Source: Lepraria neglecta
Lineage: Eukaryota; Ascomycota; Lecanoromycetes; Lecanorales; Stereocaulaceae
Length of the DNA stretch: 64,000 nucleotides
Direction: 5' to 3'
Assembly (NCBI GenBank): GCA_033220425.1
Contig: CM065651.1
Location: 744,001-808,000 of the forward strand
Notes under the pieces: generated by a model
Told to the model about the DNA's origin: nothing
The model's database searches: none
Seen by the model: the letters and a program-made list of their open reading frames with translations, nothing else
Position numbers and translations under genes: made by a program
Shown: piece by piece, positions 42,516 through 54,334 of the stretch
How the letters are laid out: every line of letters begins with the position of its first letter
How positions within the stretch are numbered: position 1 is the stretch's first letter

Positions 42516-44995
42516 CGCGCCAGCAGTCCGGAAGGCGGCCACGTCTGTATCTAGTCGAGGACATCAAGGTTGATGACTCGACGTGCTTTCCCGGTGAAGA
42601 AGTATCATTGTGTTCATCGACTTAGCGTACGTCCACAGGATACCTTTTGTTGGAGATGTCCAAATGCAGTAACGCATGCATCAGGGCTTCAGCTTTGGTA
42701 GGGCTGGAAATCATGACTAAGCTACGGTTGCCAAGATATATCAATAATGCAGTTCCTCAAGATACAACCAACATGGATCAATTGAACTTGCTTACGGTGC
42801 CTTTTGTAAATTGCTTATACATGGCAAGTTACGCTATGCTTTATTTCCAAGGCCCTCTATTCACTTTACCATACGTATCTCCATGTTTGAACAGCTCCCT
42901 AGCTGAATGCTATCATCGACCAAAGACACTGGCAATGTCTGTGAAGTTTTCTTCCATTACTTCGTGGTCTCCACTGGTGCTATCGGACCTGGAAATTTGC
43001 TCGACACAGAGCTCTCTGCAAGCAGGCATTGTCTATTTGACCAATGAAAGAGAATTTCCGAAACTCAGCTCGCCTACGCTATTCGAATCCGAGCTTTGTC
43101 GTAGCCGTATTGACATAATCTTGATGTATGATTAATTCGCAGTCGCTCAATGATTGTCACTTACGTGTTTGCACGAGCACATGTTGCAGCACAGGCTTCA
43201 ATTGAGTCACCGTCTCTCCTGAGGATTGTTTATGGCGGTGACATGATCTAAGCTTCTGCACGGATGGGAGGATTACCCCGAGATTTTTTGGCCCTTACCG
43301 AGCCATCAGATTAGCCGAAAGGTCACTACAAGGTACCTTTGTCCCCAACGTTTTAATAGTGGCGTTTTCATTGCGATTTTGCCATTGGTTGTCGCACGGT
43401 CCACAAGCGATCTACTGGTTGTTGGAAACTCAACTCGAACGAGAGACCCCGCAATCCTGAGATGTGGAGTGATAAGCATACAGAAACCTAGATAGGGGTC
43501 CCGACTATAGCAGCATCGAGACGCAGGGGACGCCTAGGGCCTTGCAGAGTGCCAGCTCATATTGCCAGTCCAACTAACATTGTGAAGTTACAAGCGGAGT
43601 GAAATCTCCGCCTTATCTGCTGCAGCAAGAAACGCCCACATTGCCCAGAGTCAGGCCGCAAGACACCACTCCCGCACAACCAGGATTATCTCCAAGAGAA
43701 CTCGGTGCGGGTCGCTCCCCTCCCCTTTGCCGATCAGACTCGTGGAACTCAATTTGATCCACTCGATGCAAAGATTCTGCATGACTCGACTAGCATCGAC
43801 GGCCTTTCGGGCCTTTCAAAGCCAATCGATGCGTCCATGCGTCCCAACGTCCCAGCACTTGAAACGACGTCTTCGCTGTCAGTGCATGCAGCAAGCCATC
43901 TCAAGCCCCTCCGCGATGGGCGTCGCCTGTAGGCTCCTGCTCAAAGGCGGAGATACATCCATTGCAGGAGAATCGCAGATTCATATGCAAGTAAGAAGCC
44001 AATTCATGCGAGCTGCAAGCCTCAGCTGATATGGAGAGCGATGGCGCAAGATGGGCGGCATCTAGAAGCTTCAGCTCAAGAGCGGAGATACATCTACAGC
44101 AGGAGGAGGGCATATGCTCGATTGGATCTCGATGAGGCATGACGTCCGCTCGACCGCTTAGTGATTGGGGACTTGTGCCTGCAAGGTCTGATAACTGATA
44201 AGACACTTGCCCACTTTTTTGCATCGATCGACGCAGAAACCTATCTTGCATGGTGGCTGCGGAGAAACTTTAAAGGCCGAAGAGTAGCTAGTGGCAATCC
44301 GCCAAGCGTCACAATGCAAAAGGACAAAAAAGGAAGATCCTACACAGCAGGTCCCATCTTCAATCCTGAGTGCTCTGGCCAGTCTAGAGGGCTTTCAGGG
44401 CTCACAGTTGTTCGCATGTGGAACCCTAGAGTTATGAGGAGTGACCTGTTCATTATTCGTGAGGATTGTGCCTAGTACTGTAAGGAAATACATTAGTAGC
44501 CAAAGAGATTTGTGGACAAAGCAATTGTTTTGTGTGCTTATTCTGTCCTCTGTAGAAGTAAGAGATTCAGTGAAAGACTAGAAGCAAAGGGGAAAAAATA
44601 GGAAATAAGGATCCAAAAAACAATTCAAAGCTCCAGCTTCCTAAACGTGATTATAGATGGTCCACCCATAGATACCCGGTTTCCAACCAGCGTAGAAGTA
44701 TATCCATGAGCACAGTACTCCGGGTGTGAGGCCATCTTTGTGCAAATGCGGAGGTGTCGAAATAGCTTTGTGAAGAGTATTAAGCCTGTGAATCAAGGGC
44801 CAAAGGAATCTTCGTGAAGGCAATGCGCTAGTTAAGGCGATGGATGGATGTAGAGACTGGTGATGCGCCAGAAATGCAGATGGTCCATTGACGTAGAGAC
44901 CGTTTACACGTCGGAGAGTTTGACGATGCATTGATATAGAGACCGTAGGTGCACCATCGAAGGCACTGGCATTCACGAAAGCTAGCACGATTGAT
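42516..44995. other. Long intergenic region upstream of SAC3
   Basis: It includes the SAC3 promoter. A 162-codon ORF (42647-43135, plus) has no recognisable domain. A 30-bp direct repeat (GCGGAGATACATC core) occurs near 43953 and 44088. A shorter one (ATTGAYRTAGAGACCGT) occurs near 44892 and 44932. Nothing else coherent was seen. Confidence 0.5.
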
Positions 44996-47452
44996 TCACT
45001 GATGGCGTTGCTGTCCCGGCCAATAGGGATGATACTTCGCCTCAAACTCCGTCGTCGCATCTCGAAATGGTCCAGGCTGATACATCTGATTCGCAAAAAC
45101 AGAGTACTGGCGGATCAAATCCTCGTCCTGCGCCTGCTGAGGATACTGATCCCAGGCATTCAATTGCACGCCGCTTCCATAGGAATCCGCAGAGCTTTCG
45201 GTGAAGTCGCTCCTGAATGAGCAGCTGGCACTGGATAGATTTGCGTTGGAGGTGAGCAGGATGTTAGGATCAGCGCCTTCGTTGTAAACCGCGCTATTGA
45301 TGTTGTAATGTGGAGTATTATTCCTGATGTTGTCCCAGTATGTCATGGTGGACGTGTCCAAGCCTGCTAGACCCGAAGATGATGCTGCGAAAGTAGGAGC
45401 TCTAGGTGCGACAAGGCGAGGCGGCGGAGTCTGGCTCGAAATCTCGGTAGCTGGAATGGTGTTTGGGTTGCGGATCCGGCGAGGTCGATGGACGACTTCC
45501 ATTTCGTGGGTGCGATTTGGGTCAATGGTGTATCCCTGGCTATTAAGGATCGGCTGTTGGGCCTGGTGAAAGGCTGACCCATTGAGGAGTGGCCTAGCAG
45601 TGGGGTCCTGGTGAGGCGCATTGTCAGGAGTGAACAAAGGCACTTGTGTTTGAGCAATTGATACTCGCCGAGAAGGAGGTTGCGTTTGAGGGTCCACCGG
45701 AAGACTACAACGTTGGTTTACCACCATCGCTTGAGTCAAAGGTCGCTGCATTTGAGGCGATTGTCTCGTGGTGTCTCGATGTCGTCGCTGGCCCTGGGCC
45801 TGAACATGTTGTTGCTCCGCTGGGAACATTGGAGAAGGCATGGGTAGACCATGTTGAGGAGGGCGGACCTCAAAAGAGATTGGCATGACGGTGGATTCAT
45901 CCGTTGTGTCTTCTGCCACCGATGTTGCCGTGTCTTCGAGAGTGCTAGACTCTACCTCGTCCGTTGCCGTGAGGGTGGGGTCATTCTCCACCTCCGCTGC
46001 TGCTCCGACTCCCATGTCTGCAGTTGGAGCTGGCAAAGGTGCGCGCTCCACAGGCTGTTGTCGATGGCGTTCTTTCTTGACGCGGACAGGCGTTCCGGCC
46101 TTGAGTACAGCTCGAGCCTTGCCCTTGCCAGGGTAAGGGATCGGGGTAGTCAATGTTGCATCGCTATCTAACAATGAGTTAGCATAGAACTGGGTAAGTG
46201 AAAGACAAGTCAAGAGGGCCGCACCAATCAAACCATCCTCATACTGCAATTCCTTTTGCCTCACCCTGTAAATCAATGCCAGCCTCGCAATCTTGTCCGG
46301 GTTCCAATTCTTAGAATACTCCTGATCAATCTTCGCAGTGCTCTCTCTCAACTTCTCCACTGGGAACTGCCCTCCGTAACGTAACAGATGTTTGAGTAGG
46401 AACACGCGTTCTGGTTTGAGTTAGCGCCAACGAATGTCTGGGTGCAAATCAGACTGACCGAGCTTCTTCAGATGGTCCGGCTCAATATGGCGACAACCAA
46501 ATCCCTGACGCCAGCCCTCATCAGCCGGCCACCAGTTAGGTTTCGTGTACGCTCCTTTGTACCCATGCTCACGAAGCGACCTCGCCACGGTGGAACCGCC
46601 ATTGTATGGATACTGCGACTGTTTCCTCGGGTGACACATCTTGATCCAAGCTCTGCCGATGTCCTTACAAGCCAGCTGACCGATAAACATAAAATTCGGC
46701 CCGTAGAAAAGCTCATAAATCTGGTCGTATCGGATGGATTGGAGTTCGGACTCTGCGCCATCCCATTCATCCGGCAGATCAGCCTCCGAGTCGCAATAGT
46801 CGTCGTCATCAATCTTGATTACATCTCGCTCATGAGTACTGGACCTTCGGCGCTTGCCAGGAGGTGCAGCGGCGTCGTGCACGTTCCTCTTCGTTCTTGA
46901 GGATGCGTGCGTGGATCGCCCATTACGTCTTACTCCAGGCGTGTTGCGAGCTCGCTCGCTTTCGATTAGACGACTCTCGAGGTCAAGATCTGTAGAGTGT
47001 TCAGTCGAATCACACCTTTGTACAGCAAGATGCGAGAATACTGACCATCCCTTGTCTCACCGTCTGGTGCCTCGGTGTCGAGGAAGTGATCAAACAATTG
47101 GCGGAGGAAACGCTGTGGCAACACATCTTGGATGCGTACTTTTTGGCCATCGACTCGCGTCTCATCCACAAGGTAAGCATCGCCAGAGTCATCAATTATG
47201 AGTTCCTTGCTTGGACGGCTACCGTATCGGTGCAGTGTCGCCAGTGTCACCTGCAAGCCAAATCAGCTTCACTTTTCTCTTATTGTTGCAATGCGATAGT
47301 GCACGAACCTGTCGCCTTGCCTGCGATACCGCCTCTTGGGCCGGGAGCAGAGACTCATCATTGGAGTTGTCATTAGCGGGATTGCGAATCGTGTTCGCGG
47401 TTTCATTCTCTGGGTCAGGCCTTCTGCCTTTCGGATCGAGTATTGCAACCAT
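44996..47452 (-). CDS. YDR124W-like helical-bundle protein (DUF2841 family)
   Basis: Five exons: 47452-47309, 47250-47046, 46989-46459, 46410-46225, 46167-44996 (746 codons, 745 aa). The conserved core is in exons 3 and 4: RYDQIYELFYGPNFMFIGQL, ACKDIGRAWIKMCHPRKQSQ, YPYNGG, then WWP and CRHIEPDHLKKLERVFLLKH. This matches the YDR124W-like helical bundle, a family that includes a protein of the Aspergillus fumigatus subtelomeric hrmA-associated cluster. A basic KRRRSS stretch suggests nuclear entry. The C-terminal ~390 residues are Pro/Gln/Ser-rich and probably disordered. The last intron (46168-46224) is 57 nt and frame-neutral, so retention would add 19 residues. Biochemical role unknown. Confidence 0.82.
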
Positions 47453-49103
47453 GGTTCTAGAAAGTACGATGCAGTTGTCTTGGAAGATTGAGATTGAGCA
47501 AGCTCTTTTGAGGTATAGCTATGATTTATGGGATTTTGGAGAAGCGAGTGGCAGCCGGCATGCGTTCAGTTAGGCCTGCTATCTCGGGTACGAATTTGCT
47601 GAGATACATCTGTTAGCAACAGGAACTATAATGTCTTCTCTATATGCAGGTGCTGTGATAAATTTTGTACTAAGGCATCGTTAGGCTGGACCCGCTGCAT
47701 TCCAGCCATGAACGTAGCAAAGAGCCGGGGTTCTTGTAGGAAAAGAAATTACTCTCAACGCTCAAGGAGTCGATTAAGGCGAGTGATGCTTGAGAGTCAT
47801 GACAGGCTCAGAGGGGTATTGTACACAAAGGAAAGCAGAAAAGGGGGTACAGCCCCCAAAACAGTGATAATTTGGAGTAGAACTGACCAAGTTACAGAGG
47901 CCCAAAGCATCAGTGAGCATGTGTAAATCTTTGAACGTTGCTGTTAACGATTTTGTGGTCGCTCGCGGGTAAACGCGCCGTGACTTGTTAATCTTGTAAA
48001 TGACCCAGCCTTCGATCTAGAAGATCAAAGGTGTACATTGCAGAATAGCAAACAATAATTTCAAAGTGTGCAGTACTGTTCAACAGCAAGAACAGGAGGA
48101 GCGATCGTGTGTTGAATGGAAATAATTGGAAATAACTCGATCAAACACGAAAGGGCAAGCCATCTGAAATACAAAACCAAGACATGATTGAGATCTACTG
48201 CATCTCGTTCCATTTGTCGATTCGGCAAGTCATCTCGCTGGCGTGAGACAACAATCAGGGCCTTAGCCCGGGGAAGCGCGAGCTTGCATCCCCGTCAAAC
48301 ACTGCAAACTTCCATCTGGTCATCTCCATGTCGCACAAGGAACAGCTTCTTCAGTCCTTCAAGAGACTTTAGAAAGTATCAAACACCGGGGATTGCTGCT
48401 ATAAGTTATTGGCCAATGCGAATTTTGGAGTGACATGGTTGTTGCATGAGTACAGGGGATGTTAGCGCTATATTGAGTGCACTTTGTGGGTCTAAGATGC
48501 AGCGATTTTGTCAGTTTATACGAGATGAAGTCTTGAGCAATTCCCAGTGTTGTGGGAGTATCTCCGGCAGTGGCTGACAAGCTACTGGTGTCTGCCGTCA
48601 TAATAGTCAAGAAATGATGCTGTTCAAGACAAGATCGTTCCAGGCCCACCTGGTACCCCTGTGGGTCATCTGGAGACGGTAAACGTTGAGATAGGACTGG
48701 GCATTAACCGGGTTGAGAGAAAGATTCCTGACTTGAGGCGAGGTCCTGTTGACTCTGCTCAACGAGTGGTGTCCCGAAGAGCAATTGCGCATGAAGCTAG
48801 TTGTTAGTAGCTGCATTAAAGCCACGCATCCGAGACATAGTTGATTGCTCCCGGGGTACCAAGGGGCCATCTGGGATCATCTGGCAGGACCACGGGGGGA
48901 CGCGAGATATCCGCACAACCTGGAGATTTACCGGGGTGGTCCGGTTTCGAAGGATCAAGATCCACTTAATCAATATGTACCTAGCTTTATGGCGAAGTTG
49001 TATTCTCCATGTACCCCTCGCCTCCCCTGCTATGCAGCTATTTTAGACCCCACTTGCAGACCCCGCTGGCTATGCATGAAAAATTGTTTGTCAGCTTGTA
49101 GCG
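47453..49103. other. Intergenic region between the helical-bundle gene and YCF1
   Basis: No supported gene. It holds the upstream region of the left gene and the 3' region of the transporter gene. Confidence 0.55.
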
Positions 49104-52100
49104 TTACTGCTCAACGCTGTCTAGTAGACCGGCTTCTTTTACCAATTCGTAGAACAAGCTCTTCCTCCGCACTAAAGCCGAGGGAGTGTCAAACTCGGCC
49201 ACTTTACCATGGTCCAAAACAACGATCCGATCCGAGTCCACTATGGTGTTAATTCTATGCGCAATCGTAATGATGGTGCGGTCCTTGAACATGTTACTTC
49301 TCAGGGTTGTTTGCAGCATAGCATCGGTCTCAATATCAACCGCGGCGGTTGCTTCGTCAAGGACTATCAGAAAATACGTTAGTATGACAGCTTTCACGTC
49401 TGTGCTCCAAGAGACTAACCCAATATGTTGGTTGGCGTGAGAAGAGCTCGCGCTAAACTGACCAATTGGCGTTGGCCAGCAGATAGATTTGACCCTGTAA
49501 GACGACGTCAACTTGAAACTATCATCCTGTAAGGGCGTGAGGCGTACCCCCTTCATGCACGCTCGCTTCCAGTCCACCAGGCATGCTCGAGATGTGCTCC
49601 TTAAGTCGGGCATGGTCTTCGATTATCGTCAGCAAATGTGATCACAGTATCAATTAGAGCTAGCATGCATGGTGGCAAACTCACCAAGAACAGACCAGAG
49701 CTCGGTGTCGTCGTGGATGTGACCTGGGTCCAGATTGTCCCGAACAGTGCCCTCAAACAAAGCGGCATCTTGAGGAATGATTGCAAGTCTACCCCGTAGA
49801 TCCAAAAGACCAATCGTGGAAGTGTTGAGGTCGTCAATCGAGATGTTGCCAGCGTCGGGTTCGATGATCCTGAACAGAGCCAAAGTTAGAGAGGACTTTC
49901 CTGCTCCAGTGCGACCGACAACACCAATCTTCTCGTGACTTTTAATGTGGAGATTAATGTCCTTGAGAACAAGGTCGAGGCCAGTCCTGTAGCGTGCCGA
50001 ATAATTATTGAAGTCGACAGCTCCTTGGCCAGGCCAACTGATCTTTGGCCGGCGCTTGGAGATGATGTCAGGTGCTTCGCTTGGTAGCCTGGCGTATTCC
50101 AAAACACGCTCAACTGACACAATGTTCGTCTCGACTTCCACAGTCTGCCGGACAATCCAATTCAAACTCGTAGTGATCTGCAGGGCGTATGACATGGCTA
50201 GCCCAACCATACCTGCTGACAAGCCACTGCCGGTGGCAACGGATACGATGGCGAAGGAGGCGGCCGCCAAAATAATGAAAGAGCCGATGAACTCGAGTCG
50301 AACTGCCAGCCATCGATTTGCGTTGATGGACGGGAAGTATGCGCGGAGATTTGCATCGACTCGCCACTCGTTTTCCAGAGCAAATCTGTTCTGTTGGCGA
50401 TAGGCACGGATGGTTGTAATGCCGCCAAGGGATTCTTGGAAGTGTGCATAAATCGGACTCCTGCTTATGCTATCGAGTCGTTTCAACTCTCTCGAGGTAC
50501 GTAAGTAGTAGCGTTGAATATATAGGTAGACTGCACCCAACGGAATGATCAATGCAACAAAAATTGGCGTAGACACGACGACCAATACAAGTGTGTAAAA
50601 TGCTCGAGCGCTGTTGACAAACAGCATGTTGAAGGTCCTTGCAAGCACTTCGTCAACCCTATAAATGTCGCTCGAGAAGCGATTCAATATTCGTCCAGAT
50701 GGTGTGGTCTCGAAGAAGCTCATAGGCGACCTGAATATCGCATAGGCCATCCTCTCATGAAGTTTCCGTGAAGCCTCAATGGAGCAGAATATCCAAAGGA
50801 TGAGTGTCTGGACCACCACGAGAGCGGCGCCACCGATACCGAAGGCGAAGTATATGCCAATGTATTTGCCAACCTGTGGGTTGCCACCATAGTCTTGATT
50901 CACCTCGGCCCATTGCTTAAGCCAGAGGCTGCCCCCAATCTGCGCTGTCTGTGCGCCAAGGAGCATCACCAAGTAGATCAAGACAGCAATCAAATTGCTG
51001 TTCTTAGCGTATTCCAAGTACACGTTCCACTTGACTTTGCCTTGCTCGGAAAATTCTGTAGTTTGTTTTGACTTGGCGCCTTCTCCCTCTTCATCGGTCA
51101 GCTTGCCACGTGGTCCTTTGAAAGATGCTGTGCTTGCGCGCCGTAATGTGTTGTTGCTGCTCGCTCTTCGGCCAGTGCCGCCATTTGCTCGAATCGACGC
51201 CAACTGAGTGATGCCTTCCTGTGCCTCATCTTTCTCGTCTGCAGGATCCTCTAAGGAATTACCCGTACCCGTACCAAAGACTGTCTTGGAGTTTTCACTT
51301 CCAGAACTTGTAGAGTCTTTGCTGTCTTCTACGCTAGGAGACGGAGTCTCTTGCTCGTCCTCGTTGTTTGCTGTACGAATGAGATTTGCTACTTCTCCTT
51401 TCATCGCAATAAGTTGCTGATATGTGCCTTTCTCGAACACTTTTCCATCACGAAGTAACGTGATGAAGTCCGCCTCGAAGAGTACGGGGATCGAATTCGT
51501 TGCCAACACCCTAGTCTTGCCAGCCAGGAGCCCCCTCGGTCCAAGGACGTTATCAATTAAATGTCTTCCAACATGCTGGTCGACAGCGGAGAGAACATCG
51601 TCAAGTAGATAGATATCGGCGCGAGCGTATACCGCCCTTGCCAAAGTCAGGCGAGCCTTTTGTCCACCAGACAGCGATATTCCTCGTTCTCCAACTTCAG
51701 TCTGATCTCCATCGGGCAGTGTTTTCAGGTCTTCCCTAAATGCACAAGCATGTATCGTACGCTCGTAGAACTGGGGATCCCAGCGATGTCCGAATACAAT
51801 GTTTTCTTTGACGCTTGCATTCATCACCCAGGATTGTTGCGCTACATATGCCGTACGTCCGTACACCACTACCTCTCCATGGATCTTCCATATGTCTCCG
51901 AGAATGGATTGGAGGAAGGACGATTTGCCAGATCCAACTCGCCCTACTACACAGCTCAACTCCCCTTTGTGTGCAACGAAATTGATATCTTCCAGACATT
52001 TACGGCTTTCATTCCGATCCCACGTAAAAGTAGCATCACGGACGCGGACTGATTCATCGCCATTGTTGACTGCTGGATCCCTAGTTTGTACCGCATCAGG

Positions 52101-53936
52101 CTGCAGCTCCTCCGCGGTGAAGAAATCTGTCAGGCGTCCAACTGCTACAGTTGCCTCAATGATGGACGTAATGACCATTGGAAGGATGGCCAGAGGAAAT
52201 CCAAGCAGATTGAATAGCGTCAGAGCTGGGAAGACTATTTCGGTTGTTAATGGCTCGTCCCTCGTCAGAACAAATACGGTGAAGGTAGAGCATGAGACGA
52301 GGAAGGGCGTCGTCGACCAAGTAAAGTTCGCAAAGGCTTGGGAAGCTCCAATCTTGCGAAGGGTCTTCAACTCCTGCTCGTTTCGGACGAAGTTTAGCTT
52401 ATTCATGAAGGCTGTTGACCAGGCGAACAACTTGATGCTCTTCATATTGTTCAAGATCTCGGTCACCAATCGCGTTCTGGCGTCTTTGTTCTTCATCTGC
52501 TTTTTCTGGAGGTTCTTCATGATCCGGGCGATGAGGCCGTTAATGGGTACCATAAGAATCATAGCACCTACACCTGCCAGCATACTGATACCGACCAATT
52601 GATACAACGATGCCATGCACAGCACGATTTGGAAGGGGGCAGACCACAGCATTTGGCCATACTGCGTCAGGTCCTGTAGTCGCTGTGTGTCGACAGCCAT
52701 GTAGTTGACGATATCTCCCGTAGACTTCGAAGCTCGCCCTTCATTGGATAGCCTCATAGATTTGGCGTAGATCATGGAAGTCAACGATGACTTGACCCTC
52801 ATGCCTGTCTCGAATGCACGCTGGAAGTATTGATGGAGCAAGGCTGTCTGCGATACCGATACGGCAAACATGGCTAGAGAGATTGCGGCGCCTCTGATCA
52901 CTGGTTGTGGATGCGGGTTGCCATTTCGGTAGGAGTCGACGAAAGAAATCAGAAGGCGTAGCAGTTGCGGCTGCACAAACGACAAGGTGTCACTGAAGGT
53001 CTTGATGACTGTGCCTCGAAAATAAGGTCCACCGAATCCACGAAACAGAGCTATCCACAGCGAAGGGCGCTTCTTTTCAAGCTCGTCCGCCCAAGTCTCC
53101 TCTAGTATCGTCCCGGTGACCTTTGTAGTATCCCTCTTCCTCAGATTCCACAGATCATCTTGTGTGAGGTATTCCTTATAGCCATACTTCATCATTGGTG
53201 TCATCCAGCTGAATGTGAGAATACTGAATATATCTGCGTATTCGATGGGGCATTCGTCCTCATCCCCCAAGGAATCGTAGGCGGACTGCTTCTTCGGCAC
53301 TAGGTATTCGAACGCGAATTCCAGTGCAGCGAGCCCGAAGCTCACACAGAATGTAACGAAGTATGGTAGTCGAGTGCGGAAAGCTTGCTGGGATATAAGG
53401 GAACGAAGCTTCACGGCGTAGGCTATGAGGAGGAGGAGCCAGTAGAATAGCACAACGCCATTGGGCTGTCGACTTCGCCAGTGCTCGATGTATTGGACGA
53501 AACCGATGATTGCTAACGATCCTAATGTGATGATCGAGGTCCAGAATCTGAAGTCGCCGAACCATATCCCCGGCAGTGCCACGACCTGGAGACATGCTTG
53601 AAGCGCAGTGGTGAGGATCAAAGCCGCGATGACGGAGAGCTTTGTGTAGAAATGCCAATTCTTGCTGACAGGAGCTGGCCTCGTCTTCTTAAAGAACCAC
53701 CATATTGCCGCTGCACCAAACACAATGCCGAATACAGCCACAACACTGATCCAAACGTCAAGAAAGCATGGCGTAAAGTCGTATCTGAAGGGACTGATTG
53801 GGCCCCAGCCTTCGTAGTTGCCGCATAACAGCTGTGTGTTGTCGCCTTTCTCTGTGGCACGGAGGTAGTCTGGCCAGAATTGCTCCTGTAGGGTGTTGGC
53901 CGAAAGGACTGCCTGTGAGGCCGTCGTGGACTGCAT
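49104..53936 (-). CDS. YCF1: ABCC-type vacuolar transporter (Ycf1/MRP-like)
   Basis: Four exons: 53936-49685, 49616-49548, 49494-49420, 49363-49104 (1,552 codons, 1,551 aa). The start is the first ATG in frame. The N-terminus has the extra TMD0 helices (about residues 60-215) and L0 linker of full-length MRPs. NBD1: Walker [10 protein letters not shown] (Lys671), signature LSGGQ (755-759), Walker B IYLLDD followed by Val, lacking the catalytic Glu as in ABCC proteins. A Ser-rich linker (about 845-950) resembles the phospho-regulated region. NBD2: Walker [10 protein letters not shown] (Lys1347), signature NLSAGQRQ, Walker [13 protein letters not shown], complete. Thus NBD2 is the hydrolytic site. 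Ycf1 pumps glutathione conjugates and metal-glutathione complexes into the vacuole. The three 3' introns are 53-68 bp and all phase 1. Confidence 0.95.
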
Positions 53937-54334
53937 GCTAGTTCTTGCACCTTCTCCCAGCTGTCCAAGCTGCTGCAGCTCCTTCAACTAACGATGTCCG
54001 GACATTAGCCCAAGCGAGACGGTGCAGAAGATGGTATTGGGCACGTCGTCATGTTCTTCCAGCCTTGTAATCGTTTGTGTAACGAAAATATAACATAGGG
54101 CCGAGTTGAGTGCCAAGAAGTGCCAAGACGGATAGCCTTAAATCCGCATCACTAAGGCCAAAGAGAGCCCAATATCTGTACGTAGGCTATAGAATAATAT
54201 GAACAGTAAATTACATTCAAAGGCTTCGCATTACAAGTACATGACCAAAGTCATCTTCCAAAGAAGGTAGGTGCAAAGCCATCGTGCTCAATGCCAGTCG
54301 CTAAATTGTGCCAGAAAAGGGGGTATCTCAATCA
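53937..54334. other. YCF1 upstream region
   Basis: This 398-bp gap holds the YCF1 promoter and the 3' end of the next minus-strand gene. In-frame codons continue 17 residues upstream of the chosen ATG without another Met, so an upstream exon is possible. Confidence 0.5.

Noticed and set aside
42647-43135. 162-codon plus-strand ORF upstream of SAC3
   Set aside because: Composition and sequence show no domain or membrane pattern; likely chance.
53937-53987. Upstream extension of the YCF1 reading frame
   Set aside because: The extra 17 codons lack an ATG; kept only as a note on a possible upstream exon.
49650-53987. Possibility that YCF1 and its neighbour form an operon-like pair
   Set aside because: Both are on the minus strand, but a 398-bp gap and unrelated functions argue against it.
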